Source of the DNA: Pyxidicoccus trucidator
GTDB lineage: Bacteria; Myxococcota; Myxococcia; Myxococcales; Myxococcaceae
Length of the DNA stretch: 64,000 nucleotides
Direction of reading: 5' to 3'
Assembly (NCBI RefSeq): GCF_010894435.1
Contig: NZ_JAAIXZ010000029.1
Location: 62,001-126,000 of the forward strand
This document shows positions 7,148 to 15,637 of this stretch, piece by piece. The notes beneath the pieces are model-generated. The model worked only from the letters and a program-made list of their open reading frames with translations. It did no database searches and was not told where the DNA came from. A program made the position numbers and the translations under genes. Position 1 is the stretch's first letter. Each line of letters starts with the position of its first letter.

Positions 7148-8014
7148 TCAGCGCCCTCGCGAGCCAGCAGCGTTGAAGGTGTCACACGCCGCCAGCGTCC
7201 CCTGCTCCAGCCCGCGGCGGAACCAGCCCACGCGCTGCTCGGCGGAGCCGTGGGTGAAGGACTCGGGGACCACGCGGCCCCGTGCTCGGCGCTGGAGCGT
7301 GTCGTCGCCAATGGCCGTGGCCGCGCCCAGGCCCTCCTCCACGTCGCCCTCCTCCAGCACCTTGCGCTGCTTCTGCGCGTGGTGCGCCCAGATGCCGGCG
7401 AAGCAGTCCGCCTGCAGCTCCATCCGCACCGACAGCGCGTTGGCGTCGCGCTGGGACATGCGGCTTCGCTGCGCGTGCACCTGGTCGGAGATGCCCAGGA
7501 GGTTCTGCACGTGGTGCCCCACCTCGTGCGCCACCACGTACGCCTGCGCGAAGTCACCCGGCGCGCCGAAGCGGCGGTCCAGCTCGTCGAAGAAGCCCAG
7601 GTCCAGGTACACGCGCTGGTCCGGCGGACAGTAGAAGGGGCCCACCGCGGACTCCTGCGTGCCGCACGCCGACTGCACCAGGTCCGTGAAGAGCACCAGG
7701 CGCGGCTGCTGGTACGTCACCCCCTCGGCTTGCAGCAGCCCGGGCCAGGTGTCCTCCGTGTCCGCCAGGATGACGGAGACGAAGTCCTTCAGCTCGTCCT
7801 GCCTCGGGTCCACCGGCTGCCCCGAGCCGCCCGTGCCCGGGTCCTGGTAGCCGCCGCCCCCCGACACCACGTCCGAGGGGTCTCCGCCGAGCAGCATCAC
7901 CAACAGCGCCACGACGATGGAGGCGGCCCCGCCGCCCACCGCCAGCGGACGGCCCAGGCCACTGCCCCGCCGGTCCTCGATGTTCGAGCTGCGACGTCCT
8001 CCCTGCCACCTCAT
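7148..8014 (-). CDS. ypfJ: YpfJ-family neutral zinc metallopeptidase
   Basis: 288 residues, the usual family length. A short N-terminal cytoplasmic segment with RRSSNIEDRRG is followed by one membrane helix (about 30-45), a Gly/Pro linker, and the putative zinc metalloprotease domain. The motif HEVGHH (AYVVAHEVGHHVQNLLG) supplies zinc ligands and the catalytic Glu, and the downstream ELQADCFAG supplies a further acidic ligand region. A conserved CGTQESAVGPFYCPPDQ segment is also typical. A ribosome binding site GGAGGG precedes the ATG. The biological substrate of this family is not known. It is an independent transcription unit, with the GMC oxidoreductase gene ending at 8164 upstream of it. 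Confidence 0.9.
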   Translation of the reverse strand: MRWQGGRRSSNIEDRRGSGLGRPLAVGGGAASIVVALLVMLLGGDPSDVVSGGGGYQDPGTGGSGQPVDPRQDELKDFVSVILADTEDTWPGLLQAEGVTYQQPRLVLFTDLVQSACGTQESAVGPFYCPPDQRVYLDLGFFDELDRRFGAPGDFAQAYVVAHEVGHHVQNLLGISDQVHAQRSRMSQRDANALSVRMELQADCFAGIWAHHAQKQRKVLEEGDVEEGLGAATAIGDDTLQRRARGRVVPESFTHGSAEQRVGWFRRGLEQGTLAACDTFNAAGSRGR

Positions 8015-8163
8015 GCGGCCTGCCCTCCTGATGGGTCCTCGCTCGCAGGAAGGTAGGCAGTCCGCCGAGGCGGAGTGGCCGCCCCGCCTCCCCCTCGCCT
8101 GGAAGTACGCAGACCAGGCGAGGAGGCGTCAGGCATCAGGGCTGCGCCATGAGGGAGCCCGGC

Positions 8164-9726
8164 TCAGACGCGCCCGCCCACCGCGGCGGCGACGTGCTGG
8201 CTGCCCCAGTGGGCAAGGCCGAGGATGGTCTCCATGGGGTTGACGCCCAGCGCGGTGGGGAAGACCGAGCCGTCCACCACGAAGAGGTTGTCCGCGTCCC
8301 AGTAGCGCAGCGTGCTGTCCACCACGCTCGTCTTCGCGCTGCCGCCCATGGCGCACCCGCCCATCTGGTGCGCGCTGGCCACGCGACACAGCAGCGGCGC
8401 GTAGGGCGCCCTGTCCAACAGCCCCACGTCCTGCTCGCTCCGCATCACCACCGGCGACGAGTGGGGGCTGAGCACCTGCTCCGCGCCCGCGGCGAATTGC
8501 AGACGCGCGGAGACCTTCAGCGCCTCGCGGAAGCCCTCCCAGTGGAAGTCCGTGAGCGGGTACTCCACCTTCACCCGCGAGTACTCGCGCTCGCCGCGCA
8601 GCGCCACCGTACCGCCCTCGTCGCCGGGCTGCACGCCGTCCAGGGTGATGGAGATGAGGGCGTTGGCGTAGGGCAGTTGCTCCATCATCTCCTGATGCGC
8701 GGCGCCGAAGCCCGGCATCGTCACCGAGGCCAGGACGGGGTGGATGGGCGGCACCTCGAGGAGCCAGCCCAGCTTCCCCGGCCCCCGGTCGATGAACTCG
8801 CGCGAGTAGACGGTGAGCGGTGCGCCGTAGAAGGCCTCCACGCGCTCGCGGAAGCGGCCCGTGGACACCACCACCGGATGCAGGAAGAGGCGCTTGCCCA
8901 CGCGCCCGCGCGCGGTGAGCCCGCTGCGCAGCAGGAGCGCCGGGGAGTTGATGGCCCCACCGCACACCGCCGTCACCTTCGCCTTCACCGTGAGCCGACG
9001 GCCCGAGGGCCGGTCCGTGCGCGGGTCCAGCACGTCCGCGTGCACCGCCGTCACGCGCATTCCCTCCAGCTCCAGCTTGCGCGCGCTGACGTTGGCGAAC
9101 AGGCGCATCCCCTGCTCCACCGCGTCGGGAATCAGCGTCACCAGCATGGACTGCTTCGCGTCCGTGGGGCAGCCCAGGCCGCAGGCGCCCAGGGCCGCGC
9201 AGGCCTTCACGTTGCGCTTCACCGTGCCCCGGCTGTAGCCGAGCTTGCCCAGGCCCTCCCAGAGGAGCTGGTTGTTGCGGTTGGCCCGTTCAATGGGCCA
9301 GTCGCGAATGTGCAGCCGCTCCTCCAGCCAGTCCCAGTGCGGCGCGAGGGTGGCCTCGTCCAGCCCCTTCACGCCGTGCACGTCGCGCCAGCGCTGGAGG
9401 ATTTCCGGCGGGGTGCGGAAGCTGGCGCACCAGTTGACGGTGGTGCCGCCACCCACGGTGCGCCCCTGGAGGATGCTGATGGCCAGGTCGTCCGTCGCCC
9501 GGTTGGCCAGCTCCTGGTACATGGCCGGGTACGCCGTGGCCTCCTTCAGGTCGAAGTCCCGGCGGGTGCGGTAGCCGCCCTCCTCCAGCATCACCACGTC
9601 CAGGCCGCGCCGCACCAGCTCATGGGCCAGCACCCCGCCGCCCGCCCCGCTGCCCACCACGCAGACATCGCAGGTGACGACACGGTCTTCGGTCAGCTCA
9701 TCCCCCGTGAAGATGCGGCCGCTCAT
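8164..9726 (-). CDS. GMC-family FAD oxidoreductase
   Basis: 520 residues. The N-terminal FAD-binding fold has VVGSGAGGGVLAHEL and the ADP-ribose Glu in MLEEGG. The GMC signature region GGGTTVNWCASFRTP follows, and the C-terminal domain has HQMGGCAMG and the DGSVFPTALGVNPMETI stretch with catalytic-site His/Asn. The size and HQMGG motif match bacterial alcohol/sugar dehydrogenase-like GMC proteins that pair with a small gluconate-2-dehydrogenase subunit 3. That subunit is encoded just upstream and overlaps this start (ATGA at 9723-9726). It has no own signal, so it is probably exported as a complex through the Tat signal of its partner. Substrate unknown. Confidence 0.9.
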   Translation of the reverse strand: MSGRIFTGDELTEDRVVTCDVCVVGSGAGGGVLAHELVRRGLDVVMLEEGGYRTRRDFDLKEATAYPAMYQELANRATDDLAISILQGRTVGGGTTVNWCASFRTPPEILQRWRDVHGVKGLDEATLAPHWDWLEERLHIRDWPIERANRNNQLLWEGLGKLGYSRGTVKRNVKACAALGACGLGCPTDAKQSMLVTLIPDAVEQGMRLFANVSARKLELEGMRVTAVHADVLDPRTDRPSGRRLTVKAKVTAVCGGAINSPALLLRSGLTARGRVGKRLFLHPVVVSTGRFRERVEAFYGAPLTVYSREFIDRGPGKLGWLLEVPPIHPVLASVTMPGFGAAHQEMMEQLPYANALISITLDGVQPGDEGGTVALRGEREYSRVKVEYPLTDFHWEGFREALKVSARLQFAAGAEQVLSPHSSPVVMRSEQDVGLLDRAPYAPLLCRVASAHQMGGCAMGGSAKTSVVDSTLRYWDADNLFVVDGSVFPTALGVNPMETILGLAHWGSQHVAAAVGGRV

Positions 9727-10349
9727 GGCGTGGAGCCCTCCTTCTGCGTCAGCGGCGCGGGGCGCGGGCCCTCGCCCTTCCAGGGCACCGCGTTCGCGTC
9801 ATGGAAGCCCTCCGGCGCGAGGTAGCCCGCGGCCGCAGCCGTCGCCGGGTGCATGTAGTAGGCGCTGTACACCAGCGTGCGCAGCGCATGGTGCCCGGTG
9901 CGCAGCAGCATCAGTCGCGACGTCCTCCAGTCCTCGAAGGCGGCGTCCTGCGCCTCGGGGGACAGCCGGGAGAAGGGCGTGACGCGGCCCGCGAAGAGGA
10001 AGCCGGCGAGCGCGTTGTCGAAGAGGCCGAGCAGCTCCTTCACCTCCTTCGCGACGGCCGGGTCTCCCCGCGCGAGCAACCCGTCCGCCGTGAAGGCCAC
10101 GCTCGCCGTGTCCGCATCCGGCCAGCCGGGACGCGGCGGGAAGGCGCGCCGGGCCAGGGCCTGGAGCGCGGCGTACTCGCGCGCGCCCAGCACCCGGAGC
10201 CCCTCTGGAGGCAGCGGGAGCGACAGCCCGTCCCGCGAGGCCAGCACCGCGCTGCCGCCCAGTGCCAGCAGCGCTCCCCCGAAGAGCCCTCGCTTGAGGA
10301 GACTTCGTCGCGTCAGTGCTTCCGGTGCGGCGGGTCTTGGCGCGTTCAT
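9723..10349 (-). CDS. Gluconate 2-dehydrogenase subunit 3-like protein with Tat signal
   Basis: 208 residues. The twin-arginine signal LTRRSLLKRGLFGGALLALG is near residue 13. The mature part (LGAREYAALQALARRAFPP, FDNALAGF, YYMHPATAAAAGY) fits the gluconate-2-dehydrogenase subunit 3 family, which chaperones and partners a GMC flavoprotein. The ATG at 10349 is chosen because it directly precedes the Tat signal; longer versions have no support. It is translationally coupled to the GMC gene. Together the pair would form a membrane- or periplasm-located dehydrogenase feeding electrons to quinone or cytochrome; no cytochrome gene is nearby. Confidence 0.8.
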   Translation of the reverse strand: MNAPRPAAPEALTRRSLLKRGLFGGALLALGGSAVLASRDGLSLPLPPEGLRVLGAREYAALQALARRAFPPRPGWPDADTASVAFTADGLLARGDPAVAKEVKELLGLFDNALAGFLFAGRVTPFSRLSPEAQDAAFEDWRTSRLMLLRTGHHALRTLVYSAYYMHPATAAAAGYLAPEGFHDANAVPWKGEGPRPAPLTQKEGSTP

Positions 10350-10438
10350 CCCATCCTCCGGTTTCAATCGCAGGACCGCTGCTGTCCGCCGTGTCTGAAG
10401 TTGCCCTGGTTCCGAAGAGGCTGGCCAGGGGGCGGGAC

Positions 10439-10463
10439 AAAAAAGAAGGGATATTTCTTTTTT
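10439..10463. repeat. AT-rich perfect palindrome in a divergent intergenic region
   Basis: Nine-base arms AAAAAAGAA and TTCTTTTTT flank the seven-base centre GGGATAT. It lies between the divergent Tat-subunit gene (start 10349) and the PhoD-like gene (start 10556). In a genome this GC-rich such a tract is striking. It could be a hairpin, a DNA-bending operator, or an UP-element-like promoter part serving either gene. Confidence 0.7.
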
Positions 10464-10555
10464 AAGACGACAGGCAGGGGCGAGCCCTCTCTTGCGCGGG
10501 AGAAGACCTCCCCGCGAGCGGCATCCCTCCCGAAGAAGGGGATGCGCTGAGGAAA

Positions 10556-11875
10556 ATGACAATGACAAAGAATTCCGTGCCCGGCGTGCTGCTGGGAGCG
10601 TTCGTAGCCATCGGCCTCGTGGTTCCCAGTGTCGCGCACGCCTTCGCCGCGCCCCTCGTGCGCGTCCCCTTCGTGGGCCGTGCCTTCCAGACCGGCGCCA
10701 GCATCTGGGTAGGCACCTCGGACTCCTTCGGGGATGCCGCCGGTGAGAAGCTGACCCTGCGCGCCCGGGAGGCGTCCGCCTGTGAGACGTGCTGGGTGTC
10801 CACGGTGGAGATGACGGATTCGGGAACCGGAGGCGGCTTCCGCGCGTGGAAGGGCGTCGTCGATGGCCTGAAGCCCAACACCCGGTACCACTATGGAATC
10901 TTCGCCTCGGGCTTCACCGGCGAGCGCGGTGGCTTCTATTTCAGGACCGAGCCGAATGGACCGGCGCACTTCAAGGTTGGCGTCGCGTCCTGCATGAACG
11001 GCGAGAAGAACCTGAGCCAACCCTCGTTCGACATCCTGCACGAGCAGCTCAACACCGGAGAGGCCAACATCCAGATGCTCGTGGGGGACAACATGTACAC
11101 GACGCAGACCCCCCCGACGAAGGACCACTACTGGTTCAAGTACTTCCAGCAGCGCAATGTGCCGGAGTTCTCGAACGTCTTCCGCGCCTTCCCGACGTAC
11201 GCCATCTGGGATGACCATGACTACGGCCCGAACGACGAGGATGGCACCTTCGCCCAGAAGGACATCGCCCGCTCGACGTACGCGGCCCTCTTTCCCCATC
11301 CCCCGTTCGTCGGAGACGGCATCCACCACAAGTTCACCTGGGCCGGAGATGGGAGCGGGGCCGGCGGCGTGGAGTTCTTCATGATGGATGACCGCTGGGG
11401 ACGCGACTGCCCCAGGTCCATGCCCGCGGGGTACTCGCCGAAGATGTACGGCGCGACGCAGTTCACCTGGCTGAAGACCGAGCTGCTGGCCTCGAAGGCG
11501 ACCTTCAAGGTGATTGTGAATGGCTCCACCCTGGGCAGCGAGTGCTGGGGAAGCCAGCGGGATTCGCTGTTCGACTACATCACCAACAACAAGATTGGCG
11601 GGGTGCTCTTCGTGACGGGTGACATCCACCGAAGCCAGGTCACCCAGCGCACGCCCACCGGGGGCTACCCGCTGTGGGAGCTCACCTCATCCGGCATTGG
11701 CGTCGGCGCCGACCCGGCCGAATACAGCTTCGGCATCATGGAGTTCAACACGACGCTGGCGGACCCCACCGTCACCCTCAAGGTCATCAACAACCCCCAG
11801 AAGCGCTCGAGCATCACCGGAGCGGGCGTCACCGTCTCCACGAAGGTCCTGAAGCGCTCGCAGCTGAAGAACTGA
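10556..11875 (+). CDS. PhoD-like metallophosphatase (alkaline phosphatase D family), exported
   Basis: 439 residues. A signal peptide (about 1-30, ending VAHAFA) leads to an N-terminal fibronectin-like PhoD_N region (LKPNTRYHYGIFAS) and a metallophosphatase domain. Metal-site motifs are GDNMY, WDDHDYGPND and VTGDIHRS, all typical of PhoD. The family hydrolyses phosphodiesters or phosphomonoesters in the periplasm or outside the cell, usually with Ca and Fe. Two ATGs are possible, 10556 and 10562; the second has better spacing from the AGG at 10550. A strong hairpin terminator follows. Phosphate regulation is likely for the family, but no Pho box is obvious. Confidence 0.9.
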   Translation: MTMTKNSVPGVLLGAFVAIGLVVPSVAHAFAAPLVRVPFVGRAFQTGASIWVGTSDSFGDAAGEKLTLRAREASACETCWVSTVEMTDSGTGGGFRAWKGVVDGLKPNTRYHYGIFASGFTGERGGFYFRTEPNGPAHFKVGVASCMNGEKNLSQPSFDILHEQLNTGEANIQMLVGDNMYTTQTPPTKDHYWFKYFQQRNVPEFSNVFRAFPTYAIWDDHDYGPNDEDGTFAQKDIARSTYAALFPHPPFVGDGIHHKFTWAGDGSGAGGVEFFMMDDRWGRDCPRSMPAGYSPKMYGATQFTWLKTELLASKATFKVIVNGSTLGSECWGSQRDSLFDYITNNKIGGVLFVTGDIHRSQVTQRTPTGGYPLWELTSSGIGVGADPAEYSFGIMEFNTTLADPTVTLKVINNPQKRSSITGAGVTVSTKVLKRSQLKN

Positions 11876-11886
11876 GGACGGCGCCG

Positions 11887-11915
11887 GCGCCTCCCGGGGC
11901 TTTCCCGGGAGGCGC
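11887..11915. terminator. Bidirectional hairpin terminator
   Basis: A perfect 12-base stem (arm GCGCCTCCCGGG) with a five-base loop fills the gap between two convergent genes: the PhoD-like gene stops at 11875 and the minus-strand gene stops at 11916. There is no long T-run, as usual in this GC-rich lineage, but stem strength and position support termination for both. Confidence 0.8.
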
Positions 11916-13208
11916 TCAATCGTCCGCGGCGGAGCTCTCCAGCAGCAGCTCCACCTGCGTCGCGGGCACCTGCACCTCCGCGTCTCGCGTCGCATGGCCG
12001 AACTTCTCCACCCGCAGCCGCAGGCGTCCCGGGAGCAGGCCTGACAGGGTGAAGCGGCCCTGGACATCCGTGCGGGCACTGCTCACGCTCGTTCCCTCCT
12101 CCAGGACGCCCACTTCCGCCTCGGCCACCGGCGCTCCCCGCTCATCCCGGACGCGGCCGGACAGCGTGAGGCCCTCGCGCAGCATCAGCGTGACGGGCAC
12201 GGCCTCCTCGTCCCACGCTTCCACCGGGAGGGGCTCGGACGTGAGGTAGCCCGGGGCACGCGCCTGCGCGAGGTAGCTGCCCGGGACGAGCCCACCGAAC
12301 TGGACGTCGCCCCGGGCGTCCGTGCCCTGCTCCCGCACCGTCTCCCCGCGCCCCTCACCCACCAGCGTGAGGGAGACAGACGCTTCCTCCACGGGCGCCC
12401 CGCGCGTGCCGTACACCTTCACGGCCACCGCCGCCGCGGGCGACAGGGGCAGCTCCAGCGGCTCGGTCCTCGGCAGCCGGACCTCTCGCGACACGGAGAG
12501 GTACCCCGGTCGCTCGACGCGCAAGTCATAGGTATCCTCCGCGAGCTCACGCACCTCGAAGCGCCCATCCGCGCCCGTGCGCACCTCCTCCGCGCCGCCG
12601 CGCCCTGGCCCCACGAGCTCAATCCGCGCCCCCTCCAGCCCGAGCCCCTCGGGGCCCAGGATTCGGCCCGCCAGCACGCTCTCCTGCTGCAGCGCGACCT
12701 CGACTTGCGTCTCGGCGCCCACGTCCACCGTGACGGTGCGCTGCACGGCCCCATGGCCCGGCGCCCGGACGAGGAGGGCATACGAGCCCGGCAGCAGCGG
12801 AGCGGTCCGGAAGTGGCCCACGCCCTCCTCGCGCCAGCGGACCTCCGGTGCGGCGGGAGACTGGACGCTCGCGCCTTCGAGCTCCCGGCCCGAGCGGGCC
12901 CCCACCACCCGCACGTGGAGCCCGCCCGCCGGCTCCAGCTCGACGTCGGCTCCCGAGGCGTCCTCGCTCAGCGGCTCGAGCACCCGCTCACCATGGGCCG
13001 CCGCGCCGGCATCCCGGGCCCATCCGCTCCGCGTGGTGTGCTCGCTGGCTGTCGGGTCCGGCGCCGAGGAGCCCGAGCCCGTATCGGTGTCAGCAGCCCG
13101 CGCCTCCGCGGACGCTCCTCGTCCATCGGAACCCCCGGGCGCGAGGGCGACGCCGAGCAACGCCAGCAGCAGGAGCAATGCACCCCCGGCGACGAGCCCA
13201 TACCGCAT
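11916..13208 (-). CDS. Membrane-anchored protein with carboxypeptidase-regulatory-like repeats
   Basis: 430 residues. A start at 13208 is preceded by GGAGGG and gives an N-terminal signal or anchor (LVAGGALLLLLALLGVAL). A disordered Ser/Ala/Asp stretch follows to about 95, then about four CarboxypepD_reg-like Ig-fold modules of 80-85 residues. Each has the pattern G-x-V-x-D-x-x-G-x-P-V-x-x-A-x-V and a GRFxxxxLxPGxYxLRVxxxGY ending (for example DGRFEVRELAEDTYDLRVER and GRFTLSGLLPGRLRLRVE). Such proteins are common on the myxobacterial surface and may act in adhesion. It converges on the phosphatase gene; no partner gene is evident. Confidence 0.75.
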   Translation of the reverse strand: MRYGLVAGGALLLLLALLGVALAPGGSDGRGASAEARAADTDTGSGSSAPDPTASEHTTRSGWARDAGAAAHGERVLEPLSEDASGADVELEPAGGLHVRVVGARSGRELEGASVQSPAAPEVRWREEGVGHFRTAPLLPGSYALLVRAPGHGAVQRTVTVDVGAETQVEVALQQESVLAGRILGPEGLGLEGARIELVGPGRGGAEEVRTGADGRFEVRELAEDTYDLRVERPGYLSVSREVRLPRTEPLELPLSPAAAVAVKVYGTRGAPVEEASVSLTLVGEGRGETVREQGTDARGDVQFGGLVPGSYLAQARAPGYLTSEPLPVEAWDEEAVPVTLMLREGLTLSGRVRDERGAPVAEAEVGVLEEGTSVSSARTDVQGRFTLSGLLPGRLRLRVEKFGHATRDAEVQVPATQVELLLESSAADD

Positions 13209-13371
13209 CGACAACCCTCCTTTTTCAACGCGTGCCCACATGCTCCTCGGAGGGCGCGGACCCGCAAGCATCTCAAAGAATATGGAGTTTCATTTTGAGT
13301 GAGATTTCGGGGAGGCACTTCCCTCCAAGGGTTTCCATGCACCGCAGCTGACACCCCACCTGGGAGAACCC

Positions 13372-14421
13372 ATGAAGCCACTCAGTCGCCGCGCGTCCAG
13401 CGCTGCCGTCGTCCTCGCCGCGTGTCTGGGAAGCGCCATCCCCGCCCTGGCCGCCCCACCCAAGCCAGTCTATGCGCCCACCAACGGGTTCCCCGACCCC
13501 TCCGCGGTCAGCGAGAACGGCCAGTTCTACGGCATGGCGACCGGGAGCCTCGTCCCCTCGGCCAGGGGCGACATCGCCTCCGGGCCCTGGACGGCCCAGG
13601 GCCCGGCCCTCACCGAGAAGCCCTCCTGGGCCACGGGCGGCGGCATGTGGGCCCCGGACCTCGAGCGAATCAGCGCGAACGCGTGGGTGCTCTACTTCGC
13701 CGCACCGGTCGACGGCCTGGGCAGCGGCCAGCGCTGCATTGGAGCGGCCACCGCCAGCACGCCCCTGGGTCCGTTCACCCCCGTCGCCGGCGGGCCGCTG
13801 GTCTGCCCGGGGCTGGCCAACACCCCCACCGCGGACGACACCGTCCCGGACCGGCCCATCACGAATGCCGGCGTCATCGACCCGTCCGGCTTCAAGGACA
13901 GCGATGGCACGCGCTTCCTGCTCTACAAGACGCAGCAGCTGCCGTCGTCGCTGCGCATCGTCCGCCTCAACGCGGCCGGCACCCACGTGGCCAGCGACGC
14001 CACCAGCCGCCAGCTGCTCCGCTCGGACCGAATCGTCGAGAACCCCGTCGTCGTGAAGCGCGGCGGCGCCTACATCCTGTTCGCCTCGCGCGGCCCCTAC
14101 AACAAGTGCAGCTATGAGACTGTCTGGATGCGGGCCCCCGGCCTGGGCACCAACGCCTTCAACACCGTCACCCAGCACACGCTGCTCACCCCCGGGAGCA
14201 CGGACGGGGTCTGCGGCCCCGGCGGCGGGGACATCGCGGCGGCGCTCGACGGTGGGCAGCGCATCTTCTTCCACGGCTGGCTGTGCGGCAGCAGCCCCTG
14301 CCCATCCGGCTTCGACGCGCAGTCCGACACCGGGGGCCGCCGGGGACTGTACGTCGGCGTGCTGGGCTGGAACTCCAGCAACGACCCGGTCGTCAACCTG
14401 TTCCTCAACCCGGGGGACTGA
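13372..14421 (+). CDS. Secreted GH43-type glycoside hydrolase
   Basis: 349 residues with a signal peptide ending near ALAAP. The chain fits a five-bladed GH43 propeller: FPDPSA near residue 42 would supply the base Asp, VIDPSGFKD the pKa-modulating Asp, and RIVENPVVVKR the acid Glu. Six cysteines in the second half (CPG, NKCSYE, DGVCGPGGGD, HGWLCGSSPC) suggest disulfides. The family cleaves arabinan, xylan or related plant polysaccharides outside the cell. The gene stands alone and ends 21 bases from the convergent DUF3703 gene. Together with the pectinacetylesterase at 21.6 kb it suggests use of plant cell-wall material. Confidence 0.8.
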   Translation: MKPLSRRASSAAVVLAACLGSAIPALAAPPKPVYAPTNGFPDPSAVSENGQFYGMATGSLVPSARGDIASGPWTAQGPALTEKPSWATGGGMWAPDLERISANAWVLYFAAPVDGLGSGQRCIGAATASTPLGPFTPVAGGPLVCPGLANTPTADDTVPDRPITNAGVIDPSGFKDSDGTRFLLYKTQQLPSSLRIVRLNAAGTHVASDATSRQLLRSDRIVENPVVVKRGGAYILFASRGPYNKCSYETVWMRAPGLGTNAFNTVTQHTLLTPGSTDGVCGPGGGDIAAALDGGQRIFFHGWLCGSSPCPSGFDAQSDTGGRRGLYVGVLGWNSSNDPVVNLFLNPGD

Positions 14422-14442
14422 CGCGCGCCCGGCCCCCGGCGC

Positions 14443-14790
14443 TCACGCGTCCAGCAGGGCCCGTAAGTCCTCGGGGATGGGCATGGGCGTGAGGATGCTC
14501 ACGTTGGCGCCGCCGGTGTTGCCGAGCGGCGCCCGGCCCAGCCACGAGCCCGGCCCGGCGACGAGGATTCTGGCGAGCTGCCCCAGCAGCTCGCGCACGT
14601 CGTGGCGCCGCCACCCGAAGCCAAACATCCGGCAGTGCACGCGGACATGCGGGCCCGCATAGGCCTGGCTGAGCACATGGGCCCGCTCGAGGTGGCGCCA
14701 GGCACGGGCCACGTCTCCCTGGGACTCGGACTGGTGGGCTTCGCGCAGCTCCGCCTCGAAGGCGGCGCGCAGCTTCGGCTTCATGGGCAT
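14443..14790 (-). CDS. DUF3703 family protein
   Basis: 115 residues, the usual family length. The family pattern is clear: AWRHLERAHVLSQAYAGPHVRVH, then LGQLARILVAGPGSWLGR, then GNTGGANVS and PMPIPEDLRALL. GGAGGAAG sits five bases before the ATG. The His-rich segments could bind metal, and in other bacteria DUF3703 genes are often near metal-resistance genes, but no function is established. It lies downstream of the AraC-family gene, 70 bases from that gene's stop. Confidence 0.85.
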   Translation of the reverse strand: MPMKPKLRAAFEAELREAHQSESQGDVARAWRHLERAHVLSQAYAGPHVRVHCRMFGFGWRRHDVRELLGQLARILVAGPGSWLGRAPLGNTGGANVSILTPMPIPEDLRALLDA

Positions 14791-14860
14791 GACTTCCTCC
14801 CGAGAGGTTGCAGTGCCCTCACCTTCGCGCGGGAGGCAGCCCCGGGCTTGTAAGAACTCG

Positions 14861-15637
14861 CTACTCCGGAGGCGGGAGGACCCAGTCCACCACGCCGGCG
14901 ATTTCGGACGGGGCGAGCCCGAAGGTGCGGCGGAAGGCGTGGCTCAGGTGCGCGCTGTCGGTGAAGCCCGCGGCGTGCGCCGCCTGCGTGAGGGTGGCCC
15001 CGCGCTGGAGGTGCTCGGCCGCACGCCGCAGGCGCAGCCAGAGGACGTAGGGCCGAAGCGGCAGGCCCACCTCCTCGCCGAAGAGGTGCGACAGGCGCCC
15101 GGCCGAGAGCCCCACGCGCGGCGCGAGCGCGGACAGGCGCACGTCCTCCTCCAGCAGCTCCGGCAGGAGGCGCAGCAGCTTCTTCACCGCGGGATGCGCG
15201 GGCGGGGCCTGCCCCGCGTCGGCCTGGAGGGCGCGCAGCATGGACTGCTCGAGCGCCTCGGCGTCGGCCCAGCGCCGTGGCAGCGCGGGGAGCCCGTGGG
15301 ACAGCAGCGGGGCTCCGGTGTGCCGCCAGGCTTCCACGTCCGTGCCGATGGCGAGCGTGCGCAGCTGGCGCCCCACCACGTCATCCGGGTTGACGTGCAG
15401 GATGACCCCGGCGGGCGCCATGCTGACCACTGTGTGCTCCACGTCCGGAGGGACGACGGCCGCGTGACAGGGTGCCTCCCGCTGGTGGGCGTCCCGCAAG
15501 ACGACGGGCTCCCCGAGCGACAGGAGGAGCTGGAAGGTGTGGTGCGCGTGCGGGCGCGTCTCGCCCAGCGGGCCGGCGTAGAGCAGCCGCCGGGGCCCGA
15601 AGAAGAGTCGGCCCTTCCAGGCGCTCTGCCTGCTCAC
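14861..15637 (-). CDS. AraC-family transcriptional regulator
   Basis: 258 residues. The N-terminal cupin-like sensor domain (LGETRPHAHHTFQLLLSLGEP) is followed by a C-terminal pair of helix-turn-helix motifs at about 165-255 (VRLSALAPRVGLSAGRLSH, FGEEVGLPLRPYVLWLRL, LTQAAHAAGFTDSAHLSH, FRRTFGLAPSE). The start is the GTG at 15637, which overlaps the TGA of the preceding gene (GTGA at 15634-15637); a longer reading would run inside that gene. Coupling to a spermidine-synthase-like lipoprotein gene is odd for a regulator. Its targets are unknown; DUF3703 downstream is a candidate. Confidence 0.85.
   Translation of the reverse strand: MSRQSAWKGRLFFGPRRLLYAGPLGETRPHAHHTFQLLLSLGEPVVLRDAHQREAPCHAAVVPPDVEHTVVSMAPAGVILHVNPDDVVGRQLRTLAIGTDVEAWRHTGAPLLSHGLPALPRRWADAEALEQSMLRALQADAGQAPPAHPAVKKLLRLLPELLEEDVRLSALAPRVGLSAGRLSHLFGEEVGLPLRPYVLWLRLRRAAEHLQRGATLTQAAHAAGFTDSAHLSHAFRRTFGLAPSEIAGVVDWVLPPPE

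Noticed and set aside
6317-8056. Long Ser/Arg-rich plus-strand frame
   Set aside because: Antisense to the outer-membrane-type and ypfJ genes.
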